Positions 18,294 through 27,953 are shown, counted from the first letter of the stretch. The stretch: 64,000 bases of DNA from Mycobacterium sp. 050128 (GCF_036409155.1 NZ_JAZGLW010000001.1:3472001-3536000); one strand, 5' to 3'. Numbers and translations: made by a program. Notes: generated by a model not told the origin, from the sequence alone.

Positions 18294-19736
18294 ATGCCTC
18301 GGTTTGTCGATCGAGTCGTCATCCACGCCCGAGCGGGCTCCGGCGGTAACGGCTGCGCCTCGGTTCATCGCGAGAAGTTCAAGCCGCTCGGCGGCCCCGA
18401 CGGCGGGAATGGCGGCCGCGGCGGCAGCATCGTCTTTGTTGTGGATCCCGCCGTCCACACGCTGCTGGATTACCATTTCCGCCCGCACGTCACCGCTCCC
18501 AACGGCAAGCAGGGGGCGGGCAGCAACCGCGACGGCGCATCCGGTGCGGATCTGGAAGTCAAGGTCCCCGACGGCACCGTCGTGCTGGACGAAAACGGCC
18601 GCCTGCTAGCCGATTTGGTCGGTGCGGGCACCCGCTTCGAAGCGGCCGCGGGCGGCCGTGGTGGGCTGGGCAACGCGGCGCTCGCCTCCCGTGCGCGCAA
18701 GGCACCCGGCTTCGCGCTGCTGGGCGAGCCAGGCCAGGCCCGCGACCTCACCCTCGAGCTCAAGACCGTCGCGGATGCCGGGCTGGTCGGCTTTCCGTCG
18801 GCGGGCAAGTCGTCGCTGGTATCGGTGATCTCGGCGGCCAAACCCAAGGTCGCCGACTATCCGTTCACCACACTGGTTCCCAATCTCGGCGTCGTCTCGG
18901 CCGGCGAGCAGTCGTTCACCGTGGCCGACGTGCCCGGCTTGATCCCGGGCGCGTCGCAAGGCCGCGGCCTGGGGCTGGATTTCCTGCGCCACATCGAGCG
19001 ATGCGCGGTGCTGGTGCATGTCGTCGACTGCGCCACCGCCGAGCCCGGCCGCGACCCGATCTCCGACATCGACGCGCTGGAAGCCGAACTCGCCGCCTAC
19101 ACGCCGACTCTGCAAGGCGATACTGCGCTGGTCGACCTGGCCGAGCGGCCGCGGGCGGTGGTACTCAACAAGATTGACGTACCCGAGGCGCGTGAGCTTG
19201 CCGAGTTCGTCCGCGACGAGATCGCCGAGCGCGGCTGGCCGGTGTTCCTGGTGTCGACAGTAACTCGGGAAGGGTTGCAGCCGTTGATCTTTGGGCTGCA
19301 GAAGATGATATCGGAGTACAACGCCTCGCGACCGGCGCCGGTAGCGCGACGCCCGGTGATCCGCCCGGTGCCCGTGGATGACAGCGGTTTCACCGTCGAG
19401 CCCGACGGGGAAGGCGGTTTCGTGGTCACCGGGGCCCGGCCCGAGCGCTGGATCGGCCAGACCAATTTCGACAACGACGAAGCGGTGGGCTATCTGGCCG
19501 ACCGCCTCGCGCGCCTAGGCGTCGAGGAGGAGCTGTTGCGGCTGGGCGCACGGCCCGGCTGCGCGGTGACCATCGGCGAGATGACATTCGACTGGGAGCC
19601 GCAAACACCAGCGGGCCAACAGGTTCCGCTGACGGGCCGCGGCACCGACGTACGGCTGGAACGCACCGAGCGCATCGGCGCCGACGAACGCAAGGCCGCC
19701 CGGCGTCGGCGGCGCGAACGCGGTGACGAGCTTTGA
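18294..19736 (+). CDS. obg: Ribosome-assembly GTPase Obg (CgtA)
   Basis: Essential 50S-associated GTPase, 480 aa. It has the glycine-rich Obg fold ([19 protein letters not shown] near 10), the G domain with GFPSAGKSS at 166-174, DVPGLIPGA as G3 and NKID as G4, and the C-terminal OCT domain typical of actinobacterial Obg, ending in a basic tail. Counterpart of Rv2440c. Its stop overlaps the proB start by 4 nt, so glutamate-kinase synthesis is translationally coupled to it. Confidence 0.97.
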   Translation: MPRFVDRVVIHARAGSGGNGCASVHREKFKPLGGPDGGNGGRGGSIVFVVDPAVHTLLDYHFRPHVTAPNGKQGAGSNRDGASGADLEVKVPDGTVVLDENGRLLADLVGAGTRFEAAAGGRGGLGNAALASRARKAPGFALLGEPGQARDLTLELKTVADAGLVGFPSAGKSSLVSVISAAKPKVADYPFTTLVPNLGVVSAGEQSFTVADVPGLIPGASQGRGLGLDFLRHIERCAVLVHVVDCATAEPGRDPISDIDALEAELAAYTPTLQGDTALVDLAERPRAVVLNKIDVPEARELAEFVRDEIAERGWPVFLVSTVTREGLQPLIFGLQKMISEYNASRPAPVARRPVIRPVPVDDSGFTVEPDGEGGFVVTGARPERWIGQTNFDNDEAVGYLADRLARLGVEEELLRLGARPGCAVTIGEMTFDWEPQTPAGQQVPLTGRGTDVRLERTERIGADERKAARRRRRERGDEL

Positions 19737-20836
19737 GTGCCCATCGCGAAGCCATCCGCACCGCTCGCAGTCTGGTCGTCAAGATTGGGACCAACGCGCT
19801 GACCACACCGTCCGGGGTGTTCGACGGGGGCCGGCTGGCCGGCCTGGCCGATGCGATCGAGGCGCGCATGAAGGCGGGCACAGACGTCGTCATCGTGTCC
19901 TCGGGTGCTATCGCCGCCGGCATCGAGCCGCTCGGATTATCCCGTCGTCCAAAGGACTTGGCGACCAAGCAGGCCGCGGCCAGCGTGGGCCAGGTCGCGC
20001 TGGTGAACGCGTGGAGTGCCGCGTTCGCTCGCTACGGTCGTACGGTCGGGCAGGTACTGCTGACCGCGCATGACATTTCGATGCGGGCCCAGCACACCAA
20101 CGCCCAGCGCACCCTGGACCGGTTGCGCGCGCTGCGGGCGGTGGCGATCGTCAACGAAAACGACACGGTGGCCACCAACGAGATCCGGTTCGGCGATAAC
20201 GACCGCCTGTCGGCGCTGGTGGCTCACCTGGTGGGCGCCGAGGCGCTGGTGCTGCTCTCCGACATCGACGGCCTCTACGACAAGGATCCGCGAAAGACCA
20301 AGGGAGCCCACTTCATTCCCGAGGTGGCCGCATCGTCGGACCTTGTCGGTGTGGTGGCCGGTCCGGGCAGCGCGTTGGGCACCGGCGGCATGGCGTCGAA
20401 GATGTCCTCGGCGCTGCTGGCCGCCGATGCCGGGGTGCCGGTGCTGCTGGCCGCGGCGTCGGATGCCGCGACGGCGCTCACGGACGCCTCGTCGGGCACG
20501 GTGTTCGCCGCCCGGCCCGCGCGGATGTCGGCCCGCCGGTTCTGGGTGCGCTATGCCGCCGAGTCCACCGGTTCGCTCAGCCTCGACGCGGGCGCAGTGC
20601 GTGCGGTGGTGCAGCAACGCCGCTCCCTGCTGGCCGCCGGCATCACTGCGGTGACGGGCCGGTTCTACGGGGGCGACGTCGTCGAATTGCACGGACCGGA
20701 CGCGACCATGGTGGCCCGCGGCGTGGTCGCCTACGACGCGGCCGAGCTGGCGACCATGATGGGACGGTCGACCTCCGAGCTGCCCGACGAGCTGCGCCGG
20801 CCCGCGGTGCATGCCGACGACCTGGTCGCCGTCTGA
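19733..20836 (+). CDS. proB: Glutamate 5-kinase
   Basis: First step of proline synthesis: ATP-dependent phosphorylation of glutamate. The frame opens with TTG overlapping the obg stop (TTGA); the nearby GTG at 19737 is out of frame, and the TTG start aligns with the M. tuberculosis protein (RxARxLVVKxGTxALT). 367 aa with the amino-acid-kinase domain ([38 protein letters not shown]) and a C-terminal PUA domain (from about 270). Its partner proA lies 16 kb downstream, not adjacent. Confidence 0.95.
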   Translation: MSAHREAIRTARSLVVKIGTNALTTPSGVFDGGRLAGLADAIEARMKAGTDVVIVSSGAIAAGIEPLGLSRRPKDLATKQAAASVGQVALVNAWSAAFARYGRTVGQVLLTAHDISMRAQHTNAQRTLDRLRALRAVAIVNENDTVATNEIRFGDNDRLSALVAHLVGAEALVLLSDIDGLYDKDPRKTKGAHFIPEVAASSDLVGVVAGPGSALGTGGMASKMSSALLAADAGVPVLLAAASDAATALTDASSGTVFAARPARMSARRFWVRYAAESTGSLSLDAGAVRAVVQQRRSLLAAGITAVTGRFYGGDVVELHGPDATMVARGVVAYDAAELATMMGRSTSELPDELRRPAVHADDLVAV

Positions 20837-20840
20837 CGCA

Positions 20841-21491
20841 TCAGGGCGCTGACAGCGGCTTGAGATACAAAGTGGCCCAGATGATTTCGGACAACGTCGT
20901 GGCCAGTTCGGCGTCATAGGAGCTCGGCGCGCCCGGCAGATTCTGCTGGCACGCCCGCTCGGCCATCCACGTCAAAGCGCTGGCCGTGGTGGCCGCGGAT
21001 AGCTCCGGGCGGATCGAACCGTCGGCCTGGCCCTCGTCGATCACGCGGGTCAATCGCCCGGTGATCGCGGTCAACAGATTGCGGTACGTCGCGCCGACTA
21101 CCGGGTCGTAGCCCGACATTTCGTTCAGCGCGACGAGCACCGGCTGATGGCGGCGATAGCTGGCCACCAGGCTCGTCATGGCCGCGCGCACATCGGCCGG
21201 ATCGTGGCGTCCCGCTACGCTCCACCACCGATTCGCGCTTTCAGCCAGATCGGCGAACACCTGGCCGGCGAGCCGGCGCAGCAGGTGGCCCTTGTCCTCG
21301 AAGTAGATGTAGAAGCTCGCCCGCGAGATCCCGGCCTCCGTCGACAGCCGGTCCACGCTGAGCTCGGTGAAACTGGCCCCGCCGAGCATCAGCCGCTCGG
21401 TGGCGTCGAGCAGGCGGCGCTCCATCTCCTCACGCCGCTGCTGGCGCGACTGCTCGCGCCTGGGCTGCGGCTTGCGGGTAACCGAGGGCAT
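20841..21491 (-). CDS. TetR-family transcriptional regulator controlling the divergent P450
   Basis: A 216-aa repressor-type regulator. A basic N-terminus (PRREQSRQQRREEMERRLL) precedes the TetR helix-turn-helix (LSVDRLSTEAGISRASFYIYF, about 43-63). The C-terminal ligand-binding domain is of the EthR-like mycobacterial type and ends in a helical dimerisation region. It is divergent from the cytochrome P450 gene with 94 bp between them; that gap holds a perfect palindrome inside the P450 promoter. Its stop is 4 bp from the proB stop (convergent). The ligand is unknown and is probably the P450 substrate or a related lipid. Confidence 0.88.
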   Translation of the reverse strand: MPSVTRKPQPRREQSRQQRREEMERRLLDATERLMLGGASFTELSVDRLSTEAGISRASFYIYFEDKGHLLRRLAGQVFADLAESANRWWSVAGRHDPADVRAAMTSLVASYRRHQPVLVALNEMSGYDPVVGATYRNLLTAITGRLTRVIDEGQADGSIRPELSAATTASALTWMAERACQQNLPGAPSSYDAELATTLSEIIWATLYLKPLSAP

Positions 21492-21520
21492 TTGCCGAGC
21501 ATAACCGACATTTCAACATC

Positions 21521-21548
21521 TTGACTAGACATAGTGTCTAGGCATAAT
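21521..21548 (+). promoter_or_regulatory. P450 promoter with embedded TetR operator
   Basis: TTGACT (21521-21526), 16 bp, CATAAT (21543-21548) forms a good promoter for the P450 gene. The palindrome CTAGACA-TAG-TGTCTAG (21525-21541, perfect 7-bp arms) overlaps the -35 and fills the spacer. Binding there would block RNA polymerase. The adjacent divergent TetR gene is the obvious ligand of this site. Confidence 0.75.
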
Positions 21549-21585
21549 GTTCGACGCAGTTTGATGACGTGATGGAGGGCAAACG

Positions 21586-22854
21586 ATGGCAGTACTGACC
21601 GGGCGGTCCGGCCGTCCACGCGCCTACGACGCGATTGATCTGTCCTCGCGCGAGTTCTGGTCGACGACGGCCGCCGACCGGGAGCGCTCGTTTGCGGTGT
21701 TGCGGGCCGAGCGGCCGGTGAGCTGGCATCCCCCCGTCCAAGACGCCCTGATGCCGGACCCCGACGACCCCGGCTATTGGGCGGTCACCCGGCGCGCGGA
21801 CATCGTCACGGTCAGCCGCGACAGCGACGCCTTCCTGTCCGGCCAGGGGGTGATGTTCGAGAGCATTCCGGTGGAGCTGCTCGAGGCGTCCCAGTCGTTC
21901 CTGGCGATGGACCCGCCGCGGCACACCAAGCTGCGCAAGCTCGCCCACGCCGCGTTCACGCCGCGGCAGGTCCGCCGCATCGAGGAATCGATCCAGGCGA
22001 ACGCGAAGACGATCGTGGCGGAGCTCCGCGACGCCGGCAGCGGCGCGGATTTCGTCGACCTCTGCGCCAAGGAGCTGCCCATCCGCACGCTGTCGGACAT
22101 GGTGGGCATCCCGGAGTCCGAGCGCGAGCGCATGGCCCACGCCACCGACGCGCTGGTGTCGTGGGCCGACCCCGACTTTCTCAATGGGCGCCCCGCACTG
22201 GAGGTCATCTTCGAACAGCAGATGTACCTGCACCAGGTCGTCGGCACGCTGGCCGCGCAGCGCCGCGAGAAGCCGGGCGAAGACCTCATCAGCAGCCTGG
22301 TGCATGCCGAGGTGGACGGCGACCGGTTGACCGACGCGGAGGTGGCCGCGTTCTTTGTGTTGCTTTCGGTGGCGGGCAATGACACCACGCGTCAGACCAT
22401 GAGCCACACCATGAAAGCGCTCACTGACTTCCCGGACCAAAGAGCTTGGCTGCTAGCTGATTACGAGAACAGGATCGGCGTGGCGGTTGAGGAGTTCGTT
22501 CGTTGGGCGACACCGGTCATGACCTTCCGCCGCACGGCGGCAACCGATTTCGAGCTCGGCGGCCAGAGGATCGCGGCGGGCGAGAAGGTGGTGATGTTCT
22601 ATTCGTCGGGCAACTGGGACACCGATGCCTTCCAGCACCCGGATCAATTCCAGTTGGGCCGCAGCCCCAATTCCCATGTCGGATTCGGCGGCGGCGGACT
22701 GCATTTCTGCCTCGGTGCCCACGTGGCGCGCGCGCAACTGCGCGCCTTCTTCGGTGAGCTGCTGCGTCAGCTGCCCGACATTCAGGCGAGCGAGGCGACG
22801 TACGTGGCGGGTAACTTCGTGCACGCCGTGCGCAGCCTGCCCTGCACGTTTTAG
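21586..22854 (+). CDS. Cytochrome P450 (CYP124/125/142/189-like)
   Basis: Haem monooxygenase of 422 aa with all signatures: I-helix AGNDTTR (263-269), K-helix E303xxR306 and the haem loop FGGGGLHFC with Cys375. The FGGGGxHFCLGA form and overall sequence resemble mycobacterial P450s acting on sterol or fatty-acid side chains (CYP124, CYP125, CYP142, CYP189); the exact family cannot be settled by eye. The ATG has GGAGGGC 6 nt upstream. It is probably repressed by the divergent TetR protein. Its stop overlaps the convergent sirtuin gene by 4 bp. No ferredoxin or reductase gene is adjacent. Confidence 0.93.
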   Translation: MAVLTGRSGRPRAYDAIDLSSREFWSTTAADRERSFAVLRAERPVSWHPPVQDALMPDPDDPGYWAVTRRADIVTVSRDSDAFLSGQGVMFESIPVELLEASQSFLAMDPPRHTKLRKLAHAAFTPRQVRRIEESIQANAKTIVAELRDAGSGADFVDLCAKELPIRTLSDMVGIPESERERMAHATDALVSWADPDFLNGRPALEVIFEQQMYLHQVVGTLAAQRREKPGEDLISSLVHAEVDGDRLTDAEVAAFFVLLSVAGNDTTRQTMSHTMKALTDFPDQRAWLLADYENRIGVAVEEFVRWATPVMTFRRTAATDFELGGQRIAAGEKVVMFYSSGNWDTDAFQHPDQFQLGRSPNSHVGFGGGGLHFCLGAHVARAQLRAFFGELLRQLPDIQASEATYVAGNFVHAVRSLPCTF

Positions 22855-23696
22855 TGCAGGGCCAGCGGCGCCAGCTCGTCGGCAAGCAGCACCAGCAGTT
22901 CCGAGCACCCGCCGTCGAGTTTGACGGTGGCCAGTTCGTCACCGCGGGTGGGTCCGCGGTTGACGATGGCGACCGGGATGCCGCGTGCGGCAGCGTGCCG
23001 CACGAATCGGTAGCCGGAGAATACGGTCAGCGAAGATCCAGCGACCAGCAGCGCGTCCGACTCATCAATCAGTGAAAAAGCTTGTATCACAGTATCTTTA
23101 GGAACGCTTTCGCCGAAGTAGACGATGTCGGGCTTGAGCATGCCGGTGCAGCGCGGACAGTCCAGATAGTGAAATGACGTGGTATCGGCGACGACGGCGT
23201 CGGCGTCGGGTGCCACCGCCAGGCCACCGATGGCCTCGGCGCGTTCGATGAATCCCGGGTTGAGTGCCTCGAGTTCGTCGGCCAACGCGGCGCGACTCGT
23301 GGTGTGGCCGCAGCTCAGGCAGATCACCTGCGCGTAGGTGCCGTGCAGATTGATCACGTTGGCACTGCCGGCCTTGGTGTGCAGCAGATCGACGTTTTGG
23401 GTGACCACGCCGGTCACCACCCCGGCAAGCTCTAGCGCGGCCAGCGCCCGATGCCCCGCATTCGGCTGCGTCGCGTCCATGTGCCGCCAGCCCACGTGGT
23501 TTCGGGCCCAGTACCGCTGCCGGAACGCCGGATCCGAGGTGAACTGACGAATCGTCATCGGGTTACTTGGTGGCGAATCTGGTCCCCGGTAGTCGGGAAT
23601 GCCCGAGTCGGTGGAAATCCCCGCGCCGGTCAGCACCGCGATCCGGCGTCCAGCCAACAGCGCGACCAGTTCCGGAGATTCGGGTTGGCGAGGCAC
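22851..23696 (-). CDS. Sir2-family NAD-dependent protein deacylase (SIRT4-like, class II)
   Basis: NAD-dependent lysine deacylase of 281 aa. It shows GAGISTDSGIPDYRG (about 24-38), TQNVDLLHTKAG, NLHGTY with the catalytic His, and the two zinc Cys pairs CLSCGH and CPRCTG. The second pair sits after an insert longer than in CobB, and KPDIVYFGE matches class II (SIRT4-like) enzymes. It is distinct from CobB (Rv1151c). The GTG start sits 7 nt after a -10-like TACTCT, suggesting a leaderless mRNA. Its substrates are unknown. It is divergent from the flavin monooxygenase-like gene. Confidence 0.9.
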   Translation of the reverse strand: MPRQPESPELVALLAGRRIAVLTGAGISTDSGIPDYRGPDSPPSNPMTIRQFTSDPAFRQRYWARNHVGWRHMDATQPNAGHRALAALELAGVVTGVVTQNVDLLHTKAGSANVINLHGTYAQVICLSCGHTTSRAALADELEALNPGFIERAEAIGGLAVAPDADAVVADTTSFHYLDCPRCTGMLKPDIVYFGESVPKDTVIQAFSLIDESDALLVAGSSLTVFSGYRFVRHAAARGIPVAIVNRGPTRGDELATVKLDGGCSELLVLLADELAPLALH

Positions 23697-23703
23697 GTAT
23701 TCG

Positions 23704-23756
23704 AGAGTACGGGCCCATCAACCAGCGATGCCGACGCCAGTGGGGTAGTCGACTAC
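23704..23756. promoter_or_regulatory. Divergent sir2 / flavoprotein promoter region with 12-bp palindrome
   Basis: On the minus strand TACTCT (plus 23704-23709) lies 7 nt before the sir2 GTG. A perfect palindrome GTAGTCGACTAC is at 23745-23756, midway between the two genes. On the plus strand a -10-like GATAAT occurs at 23783-23788, 28 bp before the flavoprotein ATG. The palindrome could be an operator for one or both genes. Confidence 0.45.
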
Positions 23757-23816
23757 TCATCCCGGTAGTGCGGGCGCGTACCGATAATTGACGCCTCTGC
23801 ACGGAAAGGCGGGATC

Positions 23817-25310
23817 ATGTCCGAATCCCAGTCGCCGCGGGTGGAAACCTGCGACCTTTGCATCATCGGAGCCGGCATCGCCGGGCTGAACGCTCTGTTC
23901 GCGGCCAGCCGGTACCTGTCGCGGGACCAGAAGGTGATCCTGCTCGATCGTCGGCCGCGCCCGGGCGGCATGTGGGTCGATGTGTATTCGTATGTGCGCC
24001 TGCATCAACCGCATCCGATGTTTACCGCGGGAAACATCGAGTGGACCCTCAACCAGGACCGCGCTCACCTGGCGACCAAAAGGGAGGTGCTCGATCACCT
24101 TCGGTACTGCGTCGACGTGATCGCCGAACGCGTGCCGGTCGACGAGTACTTCGGCTGGGAATTCGAGTCTCAGGAGGAAGCGAACGGAGTCGTGCGGGCC
24201 ACCTGTCGGGCTGCTGACGGCCGGATGCTCGTGGTGGAGGCCAAGCGATTGATCAAGGCGTTTGGTCTAGCAGTCACGCCCAACCAACCTCTGGACATCT
24301 CCAGCAAACGGGTCCATTCGGTGTCGCCTGACTATTGCGACATCCGGTCGGGCGACATCAGGGAAAGCCGTGCGCCGGTGTGGATCATCGGTGGCGGGAA
24401 GACCGCGATGGACACCGCTCACGCACTGATTACGGCCTACCCCGGTCGCGAGGTCAATCTGGTCGCCGGCCGAGGAACATTCTTCTCCAGCCGCGACCGG
24501 CTCTTACCGAGTGGCTCCCGGAGGTGGTGGACGGGCGCCGTGCCGAGCACTGTTGCCGCCCAGCTGAGTCGCCGGTTCGACGGCACGAACGAATCGGAGG
24601 TCCAGGATTGGTACCGCGCAACCTATGGGACGTTCTTGACGCCGCAATCGGACAACTTTGTGTTGGGGGTGTTGTCGGAGGCGGAGAACGACACGATCTC
24701 CGCCGGTCTCAACGATGTCGTCATGGACTATCTCGAAGATGTCGTCGATTGCAACGGCACGACCGAGTTGCTACTCCGAAGCGGGTCGACGAAGACGATC
24801 GAGCCGGGCAGCTGGGTGGTCAACTGCACGGGATACCTCAAAGTCACCGATGGACACCCGTACGAGCCCTACGTTTCGCCCAGTGGCGCAGTCGTTTCGA
24901 TCAATGTGCGCTCGGCTGTCCTGCATCTGCCCGCATTCATGGGGTACTTCCTGGGTCATCTGCTGTTCTTGGACAAGCTCCGGGAGATCCCACTTTATGA
25001 ACTCGACTGGCAGGGACTCAGGGACAAGGCGCCGATGGCATTCCCATATGTGCTTTTCGCGCTCGTCCAGCACAACCTCAGCCTGATCTATGACAACGTC
25101 CCACGAGCTGTGTTCAGCGAGAACTGTCTTGATTTCGACAAGTGGTACCCGCTGCCGCGCCGCTTGCCGGGCCTGGCACGGTTCGTGTTGACACACCGCC
25201 GCGAACGCGAGCGGCAGCGCCGTGTTCTCAATACGGTGCGGGAGCGATTCGACATCCGTTGCGGGCCAATCAGTGAGCAACGCATATCGCGCGCCAAAAT
25301 GTACCGGTGA
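23817..25310 (+). CDS. FAD/NAD(P)-binding flavin-containing monooxygenase-like protein
   Basis: A 497-aa two-dinucleotide-binding flavoprotein. The first Rossmann motif (CIIGAGIAGLNALFAA, about 14-29) should bind FAD, and DRRPRPGGMW follows as in FMO and Baeyer-Villiger-type enzymes. A second motif (IIGGGKTAMDTA, about 192-203) fits NADPH. VNCTGYL (about 337-343) is the conserved ATG-like region. The typical FxGxxxHxxxW/Y BVMO fingerprint is not obvious, so an N-hydroxylase or FMO-like role is as likely. The start ATG follows GGAAAGGCGGG. It is monocistronic and its substrate is unknown. Confidence 0.82.
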   Translation: MSESQSPRVETCDLCIIGAGIAGLNALFAASRYLSRDQKVILLDRRPRPGGMWVDVYSYVRLHQPHPMFTAGNIEWTLNQDRAHLATKREVLDHLRYCVDVIAERVPVDEYFGWEFESQEEANGVVRATCRAADGRMLVVEAKRLIKAFGLAVTPNQPLDISSKRVHSVSPDYCDIRSGDIRESRAPVWIIGGGKTAMDTAHALITAYPGREVNLVAGRGTFFSSRDRLLPSGSRRWWTGAVPSTVAAQLSRRFDGTNESEVQDWYRATYGTFLTPQSDNFVLGVLSEAENDTISAGLNDVVMDYLEDVVDCNGTTELLLRSGSTKTIEPGSWVVNCTGYLKVTDGHPYEPYVSPSGAVVSINVRSAVLHLPAFMGYFLGHLLFLDKLREIPLYELDWQGLRDKAPMAFPYVLFALVQHNLSLIYDNVPRAVFSENCLDFDKWYPLPRRLPGLARFVLTHRRERERQRRVLNTVRERFDIRCGPISEQRISRAKMYR

Positions 25311-25426
25311 GAGTTCGGCGGTGCCCGGCCGCCCCATCGGGGCAGCGCGGGGAATATGTTGGCACATCGAATATTTCGCGGTCTCGTTGATTCACGGCAG
25401 CGGAAAGCGACTCGCTGCGGGGCATT

Positions 25427-25924
25427 TCAGGGGATGAGGATGTAGCTCATTCCCGGGCCCTGTGCGACGCTGCGCGTGTCGAACTGGTGGAAGCCCGTGG
25501 TCCGGAATCCGTTGGCCGCGGTGGCCCCGGCACCCATGTTCGTTTCGGTGATCGTGATGTGGTTGCCGTTGACGGCGTCGACCCAGGCGACGTGTCCGAC
25601 TCCGCCGACGAGCGCGCTGCTGAAGACCACGATGGAGTGGGGCTGCGCTTCGTCCACGACCGTCCAGCCTGCCGCTTGGGCTTGGTTAGCCCAGTCCTCG
25701 GCGTTTCCGGTGAGCGCTCTGATGTAGTAGCCGGTATGGGCGTGTATCTGTTCTTGGGCGCCCCACGTGCAGTACCCCTCGTAGTCGCCGCTAAATGGGT
25801 TGTGGTCGATCGTGCGGCCTACGCTTGCTGCCGGATCTCCGTTGGCCGGTGGCGGAGCCATTGACGCTCCCAGCGAAAGTGCGCTACTCACGGCGACTGC
25901 GGCCATAATTGCGCTGCGCTTCAT
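25427..25924 (-). CDS. Secreted CHAP-domain protein (putative peptidoglycan amidase/endopeptidase)
   Basis: A 165-aa exported protein with a signal peptide (residues 1-29: KRS start, hydrophobic core AIMAAVAVSSALSLGA, cleavage near ANG-D). The mature part is one CHAP domain with catalytic Cys52 (GYCTWGA), His111 (GHVAWVD) and the downstream polar residue in TITETN (126-129). CHAP enzymes hydrolyse peptidoglycan peptide bonds or amides. It lies 88 bp downstream of the receptor kinase gene in the same orientation, so co-expression with the kinase is likely. Confidence 0.88.
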   Translation of the reverse strand: MKRSAIMAAVAVSSALSLGASMAPPPANGDPAASVGRTIDHNPFSGDYEGYCTWGAQEQIHAHTGYYIRALTGNAEDWANQAQAAGWTVVDEAQPHSIVVFSSALVGGVGHVAWVDAVNGNHITITETNMGAGATAANGFRTTGFHQFDTRSVAQGPGMSYILIP

Positions 25925-26012
25925 ACGCGTCCTCTCGCCGGCCCATCAACCCGTTACCTTCCTGTTATCGCGGCGAGATCAGAATTCGTTTCACGACGTC
26001 GGCTTCGACCGG

Positions 26013-27953
26013 TCAGTCGCCGGTGCGTTCGAATTTCACGTTTTCGTCATATGAGCCCGCACAGCTATCGGTGCCGCTTACCTGCTTGTGGCCGTGTCCG
26101 GTCAACAGCGCGATCGGGTCTTGCGGTGGCTGCGGTAAGGGAAATTCCCAATGGAAGGTCGTCGTGTCCCTTGTTTCCGATTTTTCGCAGGTCCGCTTGG
26201 TGTCAAGGTTGAAAACCCATTGACCGTTCGAAAAGTGGTAGATGTCGTACCCGACCTTGCTGATGCAGCGTTCGCCCGTGCGCAGGCAGTCCGTCGTAAC
26301 AATGGGTTCCCAGGTGCCCGTTTTGTGAGTGTCGAGCGGCGTCTGCGTCGCGTGGTAGCGGCCGTGGAATGCGGTGGCCGGGGACCCGACAGGTGCAGGT
26401 TGGCTGGCCGGGTCCGGCAGCGTGTTGACATCAACGTCGCCGATCCGGGTGAAGGTGACGGTGCGCTCGGTCTCGCACTCAGGGGGCCCCGTGGCACGAT
26501 ACTGGCCGCCGATTGTTCCGTCGGGGCGCTGTTGAAGCGTGATGACCGTCCAGTATTCGGCGGGGAACTGGCAGCCGTCGAAGCCCGACACGCCCGGTGG
26601 CGGCGAGGCTACCGGGTATGCGCCGACCGCACGCCATTGGCCGCCAACGTCATCGAAGATAAATGACGACTGCAGAGTGGCTCCCCCCGTGGCCGTCGCC
26701 ATTGCCACACAGCCCGTGGGGCGGCATGCCGAACGGACCGACCACTGCCCGGTTGACGGCGTCCCTCCGTCATCCGGCTTCCCATGGGTGGCCGAGGGAC
26801 CGAAGTCGGCGCGATACACGCCCGTGAATGGCCCGGTGTTTGGAGCTGCGACCGGCTTCGGGTTATCGGGTGGCTTGTCGGAGGACCCGACGTTGGTGAA
26901 CGCCATGACGAGTACGACGACGACCGCCGCGACCGCCGCCACGCCGCCCGCCAGCGCGATCCGCCGGCGTTTCTGGCTTCGTCCATCCGCAGCGGGTGGC
27001 GTCGAAGGCGAGGTGGCGTCGGTCTGGGGACCGAACTGGGTGGGCGCCGTCGAAGACGCGTAAGCGGTCGCCGGCAGGTGGGGATCTGGCGCCCGCATGG
27101 TGGCCGGCTGCGCGGCCGCGGCCAACGGGTGCCCAATGCGGTCGGTGACCGCGTCGCGAGCGGCGTTGGCCAACTCCACCGTGGTCGCATAACGCTGTTC
27201 AGGATCTTTGGCCATGCCGGTGGCGATCACCTCGTCGACCTCTACCGGCACGTCGGGTTGGGTGGTTGAGGGTCGAGGCGGCGGGGTGTGCAGATGTGCG
27301 GTAATCAGGTGCGCCGCCGAGCTACCGGGAAAAGGCGGCTGCCCGGTGAGAGATTCATAGAGCACACACGCCAACGAGTAGATGTCGGCGCGGGCGTCTT
27401 CGTGCGCGGTGGCGTCCAGACGCTCGGGTGCAATGTATTGGAAGGTGCCAATTGTGTCGCCGGACTTGGTCATTCGTGTTTCTTCGATCGCGCGGGCGAT
27501 ACCGAAGTCGATCAGGTAGGCGAAATCATCGTGGTCCAGCAGGATATTGGAGGGCTTGATGTCGCGGTGCAGCAGCCCAACCCGGTGGGCCGCCTGCAGG
27601 GCATTGGCGACCTGCTCGATGATGCGTACCGCGCGTACCGGATCCAACGGCCCGTCGGCCAGGACGCTCTGCAGATCGCGACCCTCGATGAGCCGCATAT
27701 CGACATAGAGCTGGCCGTCGATTTCGCCGTAGTTATGAATCGGGATGACGTGTGGGTTGTTCAGTCGGGCCGCGGCGTGGGCTTCCCGGCGGAAACGCTG
27801 TTGGAACTCCTCATCGTCAGACAAGAACGCGGGCAAGAGTTTGATCGCGACAATGCGGTCGGTGCCGGTGTCGTGAGCGCGCCACACCTCGCCCATGCCG
27901 CCGCGACCCAACAACTCCACCAAGCGATATCGCCCGAACGGGGTCCCATCCAT
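26013..27953 (-). CDS. Receptor-type Ser/Thr protein kinase with duplicated extracellular sensor
   Basis: A 646-aa PASTA-less STPK. The kinase domain (8-270) is complete: glycine loop GRGGMGEV, Lys38, HRD 129-131, DFG 149-151, GTFQYIAPE. A Pro/Ala/Thr juxtamembrane region leads to one transmembrane helix (332-354). The ectodomain contains two copies of a module: A (376-506) with cysteines 410, 415, 461, 493, and B (529-646) with cysteines 556, 563, 589, 631. The shared patterns are F(T/H)GxY and W-x-x-(R/T)-x-x-C. It resembles PknE/PknF/PknH-type kinases in layout, but the ectodomain is different. GGGAGG precedes the ATG. The CHAP gene follows. Confidence 0.9.
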   Translation of the reverse strand: MDGTPFGRYRLVELLGRGGMGEVWRAHDTGTDRIVAIKLLPAFLSDDEEFQQRFRREAHAAARLNNPHVIPIHNYGEIDGQLYVDMRLIEGRDLQSVLADGPLDPVRAVRIIEQVANALQAAHRVGLLHRDIKPSNILLDHDDFAYLIDFGIARAIEETRMTKSGDTIGTFQYIAPERLDATAHEDARADIYSLACVLYESLTGQPPFPGSSAAHLITAHLHTPPPRPSTTQPDVPVEVDEVIATGMAKDPEQRYATTVELANAARDAVTDRIGHPLAAAAQPATMRAPDPHLPATAYASSTAPTQFGPQTDATSPSTPPAADGRSQKRRRIALAGGVAAVAAVVVVLVMAFTNVGSSDKPPDNPKPVAAPNTGPFTGVYRADFGPSATHGKPDDGGTPSTGQWSVRSACRPTGCVAMATATGGATLQSSFIFDDVGGQWRAVGAYPVASPPPGVSGFDGCQFPAEYWTVITLQQRPDGTIGGQYRATGPPECETERTVTFTRIGDVDVNTLPDPASQPAPVGSPATAFHGRYHATQTPLDTHKTGTWEPIVTTDCLRTGERCISKVGYDIYHFSNGQWVFNLDTKRTCEKSETRDTTTFHWEFPLPQPPQDPIALLTGHGHKQVSGTDSCAGSYDENVKFERTGD

